A model generated the notes under the pieces. That model was given only the letters and a program-made list of their open reading frames with translations. It was not told the DNA's origin and searched no databases. From the NCBI RefSeq assembly GCF_014905175.1, contig NC_057792.1, forward strand, positions 15,878,963 through 15,942,962: a DNA stretch of 64,000 bases, in the 5' to 3' direction. Source of the stretch: Aphidius gifuensis (Eukaryota; Arthropoda; Insecta; Hymenoptera; Braconidae). Of this stretch, positions 28,353 to 40,920 are shown piece after piece. How positions within the stretch are numbered: position 1 is the stretch's first letter; the number at the start of each line of letters is the position of its first letter. The translations under genes and the position numbers were made by a program.

Positions 28353-31300
28353 ATGCCATCCTCACAAGTACCACAAGCCACTGAACGGCGTAACGAACGA
28401 ATGGTATATATATTTAATTATCAATTAAATATAAATTGCATATTTTAATTAATAATAATTATTATTAAATTTCGTTTTTAATTATTTTAGATGACCCATG
28501 AACCACCAAAATTAAAAACAACCCTAACAACACCACCAAAACAAGCTACAAATCCATTACAATTTGTTAAAGTTGGACCATGTTCATTGTATCGTTCAGC
28601 ACATGAACAATTATCAAAAGTTGATGAAGTTAAAAAAGTTAAACAAGAAGTACGTGAAGAAGCTGAAGAATGGCAATCGGTAAGATATAATTAATTTTTT
28701 TTTTTCTTTATAATTTATATTGTAAAAAATATAAATTATATTATTGATTTTTTCTAAAAATTAGAATTTGGACAATTGGAAAAGTAGCAGAAGGAAGAGA
28801 CAAGAGCATATTATTGAAAGAGTTGTTGAAGTTAAAAAACTTGAACTTGAAGAACATGATAGACAAAGAAGACGAAGTAAAACATTTTCTGAAATGATGG
28901 AAGAACGTGGTAGTAGAGGAAGAAAATTAAGTTTGGCAATGTATCATGAAGAAGATTCAAATGATTTAAGTGATCTTGGTATTGGTACAAGTAGTGGAAA
29001 AAGTTCAATAAGTGGTGATACACATGATGATACACAAAGTGTATTAAGTGATAGAGACAGTGAAATTGATAAAAATAATTCATTTGATAATACAATTATT
29101 GAAAATAATAATAATACATTATCAACAACAATTATTGATGATACACAAACAGAAACAATTAATGATTTTAATAATGATAATGAACAACGTGAATATGATT
29201 CCGGTACAACAGCAACAATAAGTTCACCTGAACCAGAAGAATATACATATGAAAATGCAATACGTGGTTATGTATCAAGAGTACCACCAAATTTACCAAG
29301 ACACTCAATTATTAATATTAATACACAGCTTGATAGTAAAAAAAATGGTAAAATAAATATATTTGATGATAAAAATTCATCAAATAACGATGATAAAACA
29401 TCAATAATTAAAATTGATATACATAAACGTCGTGAAATATTTGAAAAACCAACAAAAATTATAAATAGCAATAATAGCAGTAGCAATAGAACAACAAATG
29501 ATTTAACAAATTCAAAAAGTATAAAAGAAAGATTATCATTTCTTGAAAAACAAAAATATAATAATGATGAAGATGATGGTGAAGATGAAGGTGAAGATGA
29601 AGACGATGAAGATGAAGATGATGAAAATATAAATAAAATAAATAGATTATCTGGTGATATGAATTCAATACGTGAACGTTTAACAAATTTAGAAATAAAA
29701 ACATGTGAACGTGAAAATAATCTATTAAATAATAAAAATATTGATGAATTATTAATGGAACCAGTTATACCAATACGTAAATGTTTATCAACACTTGAAA
29801 AATATACAACAAGTAGTGATGAATCAACATCATCTGGTGTATCATCAAATATATGTGTTAATAATATTACAAATGATAATGAAAAAAAATCAATTGATAA
29901 ACAAATGATAAATTTTAATAATAATAATAATATTAATAATGATAATTTAACACCAAGTGAAAGAAGTTCATCACCAGATTCTGAATATCGTGCATCACGT
30001 ACAGCATTTCATAGAAGTTTAGATTCACTTGATGCTGATGCATCAAGTGGTCCTGATACATTTGAAAGAGTACAAAGTCTTGAAGAGCTTGATTATGTTA
30101 GAAGATATCCTGGCTCAATATCATCTGGTGAATTATTAAATGATACTGATAGAGAAGATTCTGGTATACATACTGCTGATGTTAGTTGTTCAGTTAGTCA
30201 AGCTGATGAACCAATTGATGATGAACATATTGATAATAATACACAAAAAATTGAACAACATTATCTTTATGGAATTGCTGAAACTGAAATAACAGATACA
30301 AATGATAATTATCAAGATAATAAACAAGATCAACAGGTTGATAATGATATGCAACTTGCAGTTATAAATGAGGTAAGTTTTTTCAATATTACTATTATTA
30401 TTAAATAATGCTTTTATATTAAAATATATTATTTATTTAATGGTTGTGGGTATAATGTTTAACACTTGGTCTTGGTATTTTTTTAAATTTATTATCCAGG
30501 ATACTGCTGTTACTGGAATCATGTCGACTAACAAATCTCATCTTGATTATTCATATAAATCTTCATCATGTCATAAAACAACAAATGGTCGTACAGTTAT
30601 TTATCAAAGTCCAAGAATACCACCACGTAAAAATCCACCAATTAATGATAGTATTAAATTAAATGATAATAAACCATCGAAAATACCAACATCAACGAAA
30701 AATAATAATAATTCAACAACAACGACATTATTATCAACATCAACAACAAGTGAAAAAAATAATTTACAAGAAATATTTAATCAAAAATTAACAAATAAAT
30801 GTACGTCGATTAAAATACAAGATGATGATAAACAAATGGATAGAAAAAATGTTGATAATTATTGTGAAAGAAGACGTACGATAATTGAGGTATGCGAAAA
30901 AATTATTGTACCACAGGGTGAAACATCACCGACAATTGTCACACCATTTATCATGGTTGATGATGTTAGAAGCAATGAACAACAAAAATCTTGATTGCAT
31001 TGATTATTATTTTTTATTTTTATCATCAAGACCGGTTGTTCCATTTATATTTATCAAGATTACATGAAAATTCATAAATCAAGATTTGTTAATCGATTTT
31101 TAATTGGATTTTCTTGTTTAAACGCCTTTTCTAATTTTTTTTTTTTTGATTAAACTACAACTCAATTTGTTGATATTCATCAAATTATTCTAATATATAT
31201 ATTTTCTTGTTTATCTTTTTCGTTTTTTTAATTAGTTTATTCCTTGACAACGTAATTATTAATTTTTTCATGTTAAAAATATAAAAAGCTATCGATAATT

Positions 31301-34300
31301 TTTGTTTTAATAATTGGCAAATATTCTTGTGTAATTTTCTAAATCGAAATTTACAATATTAAATTGGAACAACCGTGTTTTATTTCTTTAATTTTGCTCA
31401 TGATTATTTGTAAATAAATACAGGCCTATATTATTCAGTAAAATAATTATTTAAAAACTGCCAATAGTAGATAAACCTCGTATTTATCCAGTTGAAAAAT
31501 AATTATTAAAAATGTAAATAGAGCAATTGTTTAGAACTTGCTGACATGAAGAATAATAAAAATTAAAAAAAAACAACCACGTAGATTATATTCAGGATAA
31601 TATTGTGATAAATACTGGAATTGTCCTCCAAATCCTCAATTAATAATTTACTTTCTTTCCTCACATATGTTAAAGAGGAAATTAATATACATATAAATCT
31701 GCCAATGTATTTTATTTATTTATTTCAAGGTGTATTAATGCTTAAAGCATAAATTATAATATTAGTAGGTTGTTGTCATAAATTGTAGCAACCTTATTAA
31801 ATAATAATAACTACTAAAAAATATATTCTATATATAAAGAAAATAAATTGTTTTTTTTTTTTTTTTTTTGTCATCTTTAATTATTCATTAACCTGATAAT
31901 AATTTTTAATAAAACTAATTTATTATTTTTTAAATTAACAATTAAATTTAAATTGCAAAAAAAATTGTATGCAAAAAAAAATATAATAACAAGTTATTTA
32001 AATGATCTATAAAAATAGTAAAAAAAAAAATAATGAAAATTATGTTTTTTACTATCTTATCAAGTGATAAACTTTGGTCTTTATTTAACGACATTTTTTT
32101 TTGTTTAATTTGTTTAATTTTATCATTTAACATCAAGATTTAATATTCATATTAATTTTTTATTGTAAAAATAAAACCTCTATGGAGATTACTGAATAAT
32201 CTGTTGATTAAAATATTGATTTATTAATCAATATAATCAGCTTTTAGAAAAAAAATTACATAAATAAATAAACAAAACGAGGAAATTAATAATCATCAGT
32301 GTCATCATTATTCAAAACTATGATATCTATGAAATAATAAGGTACAGCAGATGTTGTTGATATGTTTTTTTATATTTTTATAATTATCATCATCACATGT
32401 TGAAATAAACAAGCTATTATTTTTCCGGCATATGCTCAATTGCAGCACGTGATGATACTGCGTTTCACACTTGCATGATTTATTTATTTATTTATTCATA
32501 ATTTTAAATTTATATATACTTTAATCTTGCTATTGTCATAAATATATATTTTTTTTTTTTACAATTTTTATGTAGATGTTTGTGCTGCTTATCTTATTGT
32601 TTGGCTTTTTTCTAATTTATTGACACACGACCTTCATTAACTTCCATTTGTCATTTTAAAAAAATACAACACATTGTCAACATTTCATTTGACACTTAAT
32701 AAATTTAATAAAAAAAAATTATTGTTTATTTTTTTAAAAAAAAAGTAATTTGTTTTGTTGAAATTTAGATGATGTTTTTATTTATTTATTATTTTTTTGG
32801 TTTGAATATTTTTTTGAATAATAAAATGCCATGAAATTGGACAATAAATCAAATTGCATGCAATTGTTAGTATGAGATTTAAATCTGACACACCTGGAAT
32901 TTGATTAGATCCATTGAATGAATCCAGAAACTTTTATAACTTTTTTTTTTTTTTAAATAAAAATTTGCATAGAATGTAGCGTTACGAAATTATTTGTGTT
33001 TTGAAATGAAAAAAAAAGTAAATAATAAGAAATTTATGAGAAATGTATTTTGATGATAATCTATATTTTTTATATATTTTTTTTACGTTTGTAGGAATCG
33101 ATTGTTATCGGTTGTGGGGACAAGGAAGTCGATGAAACGTTGGTTGAGCTGCCAGTTGAAATAACGTCGTCAGTCGAGCAAGAAGAAGTACCACGAGTTT
33201 GTGAGCTGCCAGTTTCAAGTCATACTGTTGAATCATTAATTTCAATAAACATGCCAATTGATATTTCATCAACAAATAATCATGATAATATTATTGATAA
33301 AATTTGTGAAAATGAAATTAATCATTTAAATTTTAATTCACCAATTTTACAAGCAAATATCATGAATTTTAATGAATCATTGACGTCAATGTCTCAACAA
33401 GTGAGTTGATTATTTAAATATATTTAATTTTCATTATTTAAAATTAATTAAATTCATCTAAATAATATTACATTATATATATATATTTTTTTTACAACTC
33501 AACTTAATGTTGAAAAAGAAAAAAAAAAAATCCAAAATCATTTTTAATATTTCCAACTGATAAGAAATTTTTTTTATAACTCAATGAAGGTTTTTTTTTT
33601 TTTTTATTCAACGTAAGATAACAATAAAAAAAAAAAAAAAGTGATAAATCTATAAATAAAAAATATAATTTTTTATTTTCTTGAAATTAATTATAAAATA
33701 TATATTTTATAAATTTATTTTTTGTTTCGTAACAGATACCTCAATATAATATGACCAGTGATGAAGAAATAGTAACAAGTTTGTCATTTCCACTGGGACC
33801 ACCAAGTACAATTGAACCACCAAAAGAGAAACCACCACCTCCACCAACTGATTTTAGTGATGATGAAAACCAACAAATTGAACCATTAAAACGTTTAAAT
33901 TCAACACGTCGAATTAAAAAAGAATTACGTACAAGACGTTCTGATTTTCTTGGTATTGAAGGGGTAAATAAATCATTTAAAATTAAATATTAATAGCCAC
34001 TTAGCATAATACATGTGTCTTATTAAATTATATTTATGAAAATATTTAAATTTAACAGATAAACGATGATGATTTGGAATTTAGTTTGGCAAAACCACCA
34101 AATATGGCATCAATATTAGCTGAAGAAAGAAGAATCGAACAATTACATCGTCGTTCATATGATACTGATAGTAATTATGAACAAGATTCAAGTCATGAAA
34201 GAGATTCTGGTGTTGAACTTGGTCAAGATTGGGTTAAACAACCAGTTAGTCCAGATATGTCACAACATAGTCGTCAAAGTAGTGAACCATTTGGTGCAAG

Positions 34301-37300
34301 TGTAACATCATCTGAAGAAGATGAAATAACTAAAAAAGAACGTGAAATTATTGAAGTACTTGAGAAGGAAGAACAATGGCGTTATGGAAATGATCGTGAA
34401 CAAAACAGGTAGAATTATAAAACAACAAAACAAAAAAACAAACAAACAAAATTATATTAAAATCATCACAGTTATTGGAATATCTATCTTTTCACTTCTA
34501 CTATTCTGTTTATTTCATGCTAAAATTCCAAATATTATCTACAAATTTATTTATTAATATTAAAATATTTTCTTTATAATATTATTATTATTATTATCGG
34601 TGTATGGGTGCTATTTAAATTTTTAAAGTAGAAAAATATATATATTGTTGTAGAATGTTAAAAAATTTAATTGTCAGTTAAATAAAGCTATCTTTTTAGG
34701 ATAAAATTGCTTTCTTATTTAAAAAATAAACTGACTTTTTGCCAATTTCCACAAACTTTTCTGTAATTACTTTTCTATTTATTTCAAAAAAAAAAAACTT
34801 TGAAATTATAAAATAAATGTTAATAAAATAGTGTTTAAATATAAATGAAAAAAAAAAAAAAAAAAAAATTATGTATGGTGATGGACAAGTTGTGAAAGTA
34901 TTTTGGAACACAGTGACATCGGTGAGAAGCTAGCCCACAAGCTTCGTAAACTTGAGGAGGAAAAAATGCAGTTGGAACGTGAACGTGCACATGAGACTGA
35001 GATGCAACATCGTCAAGAAGAAGAGACAATGCGAATGAATGATGAGAATACAAGAATAATGGAAAATACTGAAGACATGTTACGTGAGGAAGAACAACAA
35101 CATCAACATCAACAACAAGAAATAACAATGCAAATACAAAAAATTGAAGAAATTAAAATAAGAGATGAAGAACAAAAATTGAGAATTAAAAATGATCAGT
35201 TACGAATTCATGATGAGATTATTGAACAAGAAAAAAGATCTGTTGATATTCTTAGACAAGAAGAAATAGCTAGATCAATGGAAGATCAAGAAGTATGTAT
35301 TTTAATAATTTAATTTTTTATTATTAAATTACATTTTACCAATTGTATTAATTAATTAATTTTTTTCTTTGATAGAAAAATATTTTAACTGCAGTTCAGT
35401 ATAATAACGATGATGATTATGCAACTGGGGTAAGTTGATTAATTTTTAAAAATTATTCTAAAAAATATAATATAATTTTGTAAATAAATAATTTTATATT
35501 TTAAATATTTTTTTTTCAGGAAGTACTACGTGTTGAGCGTGAATTACTACAACTTGAACAAGAAGCATTAAAACGTCAAAAAACAAATTTAGCATATCGT
35601 GAACAAAAACAACAACAACTTGCTGAACAACTACAAGAACAGTGGGCATCATTGCAAGATGTTGCTCATGCATCACCAAATAATTCAAATCCAACATACC
35701 AGAATATATCTGCCTTGAATTATCGTTCATCCATGCCAAATTTACAACTTCAAGATGTTCAACAACAACAGCAACAACGTAGACGTCCACCACCACCAGC
35801 AAAACCACTTAGATTGATTGATCAACTTCAACGTGATGCAACAATAAGGTATTTTATTATTTAAAATAATTTTAAATATTAAAAATAATAAAATATAAGC
35901 AAAAAGTTAATTGTCATTTGGTAAAAATGTTCTCCTCCAATGGAGTGTAGCCAGGAAATATATGTACTATTAGATTTGCTCTTTAATTTCCGGTCTGTTC
36001 ATTCATTTAACAAGTGACTTGCATAACACTCGACATCGTTTTGCTTGTATGTGCTTTTTTTTTTAAATCAGTTATGTTAACTTGTGCCTTCTGAAATGTA
36101 CAGAAATAGCAGAATTCCATCGGCTGATAATATTCCACAACAAGTTGACACTTGTACATTGAGACACAGTGTTTCTGTTGCATCAATTGTTAATTCTGGC
36201 CAACAACAACAGCAACAACAAATGAGTAAACAAACACTTCAAGCATTAAGTGCTGTTCCAAGAACAAGAATTGTCAAGAGTGATCAGTGGGTACAGAGAA
36301 GAAAAAGTGATGGACCAAGAGTTGTTCAGGATTTTAATTATCAGCATTGGCTTATTCAGGTAAATTTGTTATCTCGTTTTTTTTTTATGCTAAACTGGGT
36401 TTCATTGTACAAATTTTATTGTTATATTTTAAATTAATTTGTTAAATAATTAGTTGAATGATTTTTTTTTATATTTTTAAATATTTTAGTTACAATTTTT
36501 TTTGTAGTTATAATATTTAAATTATTCAACGATGCATTTATTATTTAATTTTATATAATTATGTTGTTATTTAGGAAGCAGAACAGCGTAGAATTGCTGA
36601 GAAAATTCATCGTTCACCTGTGAGAAAATCACAACAACATGTTACGGGAACATCTGTTCCGTACATTGCAACTCCAACAAGGTCTGATGGTAAACCGTTA
36701 CCTGATTCTATCATTCAAACACTCACTCAAAGAATGCAAAATAGAGCTCAAGAACGACCACAAATACGTAGAAGGTAAATAAATATATTTATAAACTTTT
36801 AAAAAAATTATTAAATAAACCAAAAAATACTTTAAACTAATTATTTTTTTTTTAATAATAAAGATTAGAGCACAGTGTTAGTCAAGAACATTTGCCAAAT
36901 GCTCATCATGGACCTCAACATGTTGCAATGATGCATCAAAAAATTAATCAATCAACAAATTCTTCTGCTATTGATTCACAAGAAAAAATGCTCAGCGTTA
37001 GTGGAAAAAAAAAATGCTCACATTGTGGTGATGAATTAGGTAAATAATAATTTTATAATAAAAAAAAAACAGCTTTATATAGTTTTATTTTTATTAATTT
37101 AGGACGAGGTGCAGCAATGATTATTGAAAGTCTTCGTTTATTTTATCACATGGAATGCTTTAAATGTTGTGTTTGTCACATTAAACTTGGTGATGGACTC
37201 ATAGGAACAGATGTTCGCGTACGAAATCACAAACTTCACTGCCATAATTGCTATTCAAGCGATGACGGTACAAAAAAAAATATATTTATTTAACTATAAT

Positions 37301-37427
37301 ATTTAATTACAATAAATAAATCAATTTAAAAGCAATATAAAGCTTTTTTTTTTCTATTAATTAAAGTTATTATTCAAGTTATTAAAGTCAATTTAAACTT
37401 GCAGGTGTCAAGTTTAGCTGTGTGTAG
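28353..37427 (+). CDS. smash: Smallish/LMO7-like LIM domain protein, 15 coding exons
   Basis: Exons: 28353-28403, 28491-28679, 28765-30372, 30500-30889, 33095-33400, 33736-33963, 34059-34408, 34914-35292, 35376-35429, 35520-35848, 36104-36359, 36575-36774, 36864-37039, 37103-37267, 37405-37427. All introns are GT..AG and the joined frame is 1,567 codons without a stop. The start is the ATG of the first exon, whose 5' part follows an acceptor at 28,252. Order along the protein: a short N-terminus; the LMO7/LIMCH1-type segment NWKSSRRKRQEHIIERVVEV; long low-complexity Asn/Asp/Ser-rich linkers; an acidic run; a coiled coil (GEKLAHKLRKLEEEKM onward); Gln-rich and PPPPAKP segments; and a single LIM zinc-binding domain (CSHC..HMEC..CCVC..CHNC). 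It ends in FSCV, a class I PDZ ligand. No CH or PDZ domain was seen, as in insect Smallish, an apical junction/actomyosin regulator that binds Bazooka. The exon 4 donor at 30,890 is uncertain (see the separate entry). Confidence 0.88.
30500..30994 (+). CDS. Read-through version of smash exon 4: possible short, LIM-less isoform
   Basis: After the GAG|GTATGC donor at 30,890 the frame stays open for 34 more codons (VCEKIIVPQG... to TGA at 30,992-30,994). Codon composition looks coding and unlike the flanking DNA. Either this exon is an alternative terminal exon giving a truncated protein without coiled coil and LIM domain, or a weaker in-frame donor further on (for example GAT|GTTAGA) is used and the extension is part of the full-length protein. 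The next exon at 33,095 must be entered in phase 0, which both options satisfy. Confidence 0.4.
   Translation, partial: DTAVTGIMSTNKSHLDYSYKSSSCHKTTNGRTVIYQSPRIPPRKNPPINDSIKLNDNKPSKIPTSTKNNNNSTTTTLLSTSTTSEKNNLQEIFNQKLTNKCTSIKIQDDDKQMDRKNVDNYCERRRTIIEVCEKIIVPQGETSPTIVTPFIMVDDVRSNEQQKS
30995..33094 (+). other. Long smash intron, AT-rich, nothing recognised
   Basis: About 2.1 kb between exon 4 and exon 5 of the LIM gene, much longer than the other introns downstream of the first coding exon (roughly 60-500 bp). It contains AATAAA-like hexamers that could serve the read-through isoform, but no coding exon or clear repeat. Confidence 0.6.
37103..37267 (+). other. LIM domain second-zinc-finger exon of smash
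   Basis: The LIM domain is split over two exons. The first Cys pair (C-x2-C, CSHC) lies at the end of exon 13 (36864-37039). This exon carries His-x2-Cys (HMEC), CCVC and the final CHNC. Spacing is C-x2-C-x19-H-x2-C-x2-C-x2-C-x21-C-x2-C, within the LIM consensus, and all eight zinc ligands are present, so the domain should fold. It ends in a GTACAA donor feeding the 23-bp last coding exon. Confidence 0.85.
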
Positions 37428-38760
37428 ATAAAATATCCAGTCTTATGGGGGATCCAAGCTGAAATACTTGAATATATAGTTTAACTATATTTTTTAAGGC
37501 TCATATATCAAATAATAATTGTTCTTTTTTTGTTTTAAATTTTAATTTTATCATTTTTAAAATGAAAATGTCAATGTCGTGTACATAATTAGTTAAATAA
37601 ACAAAAATTAAAATTGAAAACAAATAATATTCTATTGATGTAAATTAATATACAAAATATTCCAATATTTCGTGTAAATAAATTGTAATTAGTTTAGTGG
37701 CAATTAAAGTATCTTATTGCTGATAAATTTAACGAAAAAAAAAAAACAATTGTGTATATTACTGTAAAATATATTTGTGATATTTATAAAAAAAAAAGCC
37801 TCAACTATAACTACTAACAGAAGGTCAAGAATAAATATTTTCTCGTTGATATTTTTTTAAAATTAACAAAAAAAAAAAACGTCAAACGAAGAAATATATT
37901 TTAATGTTTTTTTCATTATTATTTTGTTTCTAACACTCGTTGTTTATTGGAATAATTTCAAATCACGATTTATTATTAATATTTTATAAAAGGTAATATT
38001 ATTTTAAATATATTATTGATATAATTATTAGTTGTAAAAAGAGGGAATAATAACGTTAAATAATTTACAATAGAAAAAATTAATTTTCTTTTTTCTTTAT
38101 TTGTTTTTGCAATTTAAAATATTGCAAAAACAATAAAATTTATTGTTTTAAATCAAAGTGTCAAGTTAATTAATTAAAAATAGATAAATAATTTTGTGAA
38201 ATATATTGTATAATGTCATGTTTCATGTTAATAAATAAATAAAATGAAATTTTATATTATTATTTGAAAAATAAATGTTCAATAGTATTTCAAAAAAATA
38301 ACCAAATATGCATTAATTTATTTTCAATGATTTTAGTTATATTTTATAATTAATTTTTTAAATATTTCAGAGGCTATCTTAATGGTTTGATGAAGAAATG
38401 AATGAGTTACATTGTCCCAATGTTGCTGAGAATTAATAAAATTCATAATGAACAAAATATTCGATAGTTGATTGATGAATAAAAACAAGTACTGATTGAA
38501 TTTTTAACCAGATGACCTTGATACTTGCAAGCATTTATATTCTATTTTGAAAAATAATAATAAAAAAATAATTGAGTTATTGAACTTGGGATCAATACAA
38601 GTTAATTTTATCTATTGGTTTTTGGTATTGTATATTTACAAAAGCTTCAATTTTATCTATAAATAGATGAAGTTATTATTACACGTTTTTAAATTCATCT
38701 TTATTACAAAGTTTAACGGTGCAGAACGAATTAAAAAATTACAGAGTGGGCGATTGAGTA
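37428..38760 (+). other. smash 3' UTR and downstream AT-rich DNA
   Basis: No further recognisable coding sequence apart from the candidate alternative last exon listed separately at 38,371. Several AATAAA hexamers (for example near 37,594 and 37,675) could end the main transcript. Confidence 0.5.
38371..38391 (+). CDS. Candidate alternative last coding exon of smash
   Basis: A pyrimidine-rich acceptor (TTTTTTAAATATTTCAG) precedes 38,371. Spliced to the phase-1 donor at 37,267 it would replace GVKFSCV with GEAILMV and a stop, also ending in a hydrophobic Val. AATAAA follows within about 70 bp. Drosophila and vertebrate relatives use alternative 3' ends, but this instance is read only from splice-site appearance. 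Confidence 0.25.
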
Positions 38761-38806
38761 TTTAAAACGAGCTAGACATCAGGTCCAGTATTAATTTAAC
38801 ATTCAG
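38755..38806 (+). promoter_or_regulatory. Candidate core promoter of the FGF gene
   Basis: TATTTAAAA at about 38,757 is followed 27 bp later by CCAGTA and then by CATTCAGTC near 38,800; TCAGT is the arthropod initiator. A less AT-rich block (38,740-38,830) surrounds them. The FGF start lies about 400 bp downstream, just after an acceptor-like TTAATTTCAG, so a short non-coding first exon would be needed. Confidence 0.3.
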
Positions 38807-39218
38807 TCTCATCTCACCCAACGTCAATAAATATTTTTATAACAATTAAAAAAGTTTTTCTATTCAAATTGTGATAATTCAATTATAACAACAACAATTG
38901 TTTATCTATAAATTATAAACAAAATAAATAAGTAAATTAAAATTACAATGCAATTTCCAAATTCGTAAAATTAATCTTTTTTTTTTTTAAATTACAAACA
39001 CAGTAAAATGAAAATTCATTGCTTTCTATTTAAAATATTTTACCGTATTTATCAACAGACCGAAACAACCGCTAATTGTTAATTATTCTCAGTTATATTT
39101 TATTTCGAAAAATTAACATCAATATACCACTACTTGATCTCACTGCAGAACAAAAAATAAAATATAAAAAAACAGTTTGTTTTATTTTGTTTAAAAAATA
39201 ATTAATTTCAGAGACAAT

Positions 39219-40352
39219 ATGAGTTTACGTTGGATACAAGAAAATAAAACAGCACCAACATGTGATGAAGAATCAAGTGACATTGATGATTCAGCTACTG
39301 ATGATAGTTATGATTCAAATTCATCAAGTGATGAAAAAAATAATAACATTAAAAAAACAAGAATAAAACGTAATACAACAAGACACTCAACAACAACAGT
39401 GACATTTGATGAAAATGGGTTTGTAAAAATTAAAAATAAACTTTAATAAATATTAATTATTCAATTATCAGTCAATTAGATCAATGAGAAAATTAATTGA
39501 CCCAGTTTAAATTGATGAATCAATTATAATTTCAATATTAAATTTAACTGAGAGAAATAAAATTAATTATTAAATGCTTAAATGCTTAAAAATATAATAG
39601 TAATTTAATTTATCTGTACAATTTTCAAGTGTGTAAATTGTAAAGGCTTTATATTAATTTTTTAGGAAAGGTGTTTATGATACAAAAGACATTCTTGAAA
39701 TAATACGTCCTTGTGTTGCTTGGGATCCTCGTAAATCAATTCAAAATCCAGCATATAAATGTGAATTAATTAAATTATTTTGTCGAACTGGTTATCATCT
39801 TTCAATTTCACCAGCTGGTCGTGTTCGTGGTGTTATCAATATCAACGATCAAATTGGTAACTCTTTTATTTACTAATTTATTGCTTAAAAAATTTATATA
39901 TTTGTTTTATTATTCAGGATATTTTCAAGTATTTAATATTACCCTTGGAATAATTAAAATTAAAAATCCAGAAACTGGACATTATTTGGCATTTAATAAA
40001 CAAGGACATTTATATGGCGAGGTAAATTTTAAATTACAATAATATTTATCATCAAAATATATTTGTAAATAGCTTTTTGAAAAATTATAATTTTATTGCT
40101 GTGATTGTTCATCACAAGATCATCAATCAACAAAAATATTTGAGTGAAAATTGTTTTTTCTAGATGAAGGAGGATAAAGACAACACCGAGTGGGAACAGT
40201 GGAGTATTGGATCATATGAGGCATTTAGATCTCACAAATATGCATCAGAAGGATGGTGGCTTGGACTAAAAAAAAATGGAAGAACAAAACCAGGAGGAAA
40301 AACTGTCTGGGGACAAAAAGCAATCCAATTTTTAGTTATTGGAAAAAGCTAA
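39219..40352 (+). CDS. FGF1-like fibroblast growth factor
   Basis: Exons 39219-39418, 39666-39856, 39918-40021 and 40164-40352; the joined frame is 227 codons plus stop. The N-terminal 70 residues are acidic, Ser/Asp-rich and then basic (KKTRIKRNTTRH). The rest is a beta-trefoil FGF core with clear family landmarks: LFCRTGYHLSISPAGRVRG (FGF1: YCSNGGHFLRI), ETGHYLAFNKQGHLYGE (ETGQYLAMDTDGLLYG) and WWLGLKKNGRTKPGGKTVWG followed by QKAIQFL (FGF1 WFVGLKKNG..GQKAILFL). The first conserved core Cys is present, while the second (NEEC in FGF1) is replaced by NTEW. FGF ligands bind heparan sulfate and FGF receptors (Heartless/Breathless in flies). No signal peptide is visible at the chosen start, as in vertebrate FGF1/2. 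An unseen upstream exon supplying one cannot be excluded. It is an FGF1-type ligand and not the branchless or FGF8 type. Confidence 0.88.
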
Positions 40353-40920
40353 TAAGATCAGCAGTAAAAATTCATTGATCATGTCGTTTTACAAATTATT
40401 TATTTATTTATAATAATTATAACATTGTGTCACTTAATTACAATGGAATTCATTTTTTTTTATTTAATTCTTTTTGGAATTGTGCTATCTGTATTGTGCT
40501 GATGATGATAATAATTTCACATTAAATTTATAATTAAAATCTTTAAATTTAGTAAAAAAAAAATTATTAAAAAACAGAAAAAATAGTGAATTTATTTCGT
40601 TTTTTTTTATGGTAAAATTTAAAATAAAATTTACAAACATTTAGATAATTTTTTAATTTAAAATTATATCCAACTGTGAGATTTATTATTAGATAAATAT
40701 ATAATTATTATTTTTATTAATATCAAGCACACCTGGCAGTAAAAAATATGTAAATTATTTATTGCAATTTAAATCTTTGGTAATTGCTAAAATATCAATT
40801 TAAATATCAGCAATTTGTCATGGATAAGTGCTCAATATTTTCATTAAAAAAAAAAAAAAAATGATTTCATTACAGAAAAATAATAAAATTAAATATGATA
40901 ATATAAACAAATAAATATAT
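40353..40920. other. Convergent 3' region between FGF and SCOC
   Basis: AT-rich, with no coding signal. It contains the 3' UTRs of the FGF gene (+) and SCOC (-). Nothing else was recognised. Confidence 0.6.

Noticed and set aside
29268..29704. Minus-strand ORFs rich in His/Leu/Tyr opposite smash exon 3
   Set aside because: Antisense shadows of the Asp/Asn/Glu-rich coding sequence.
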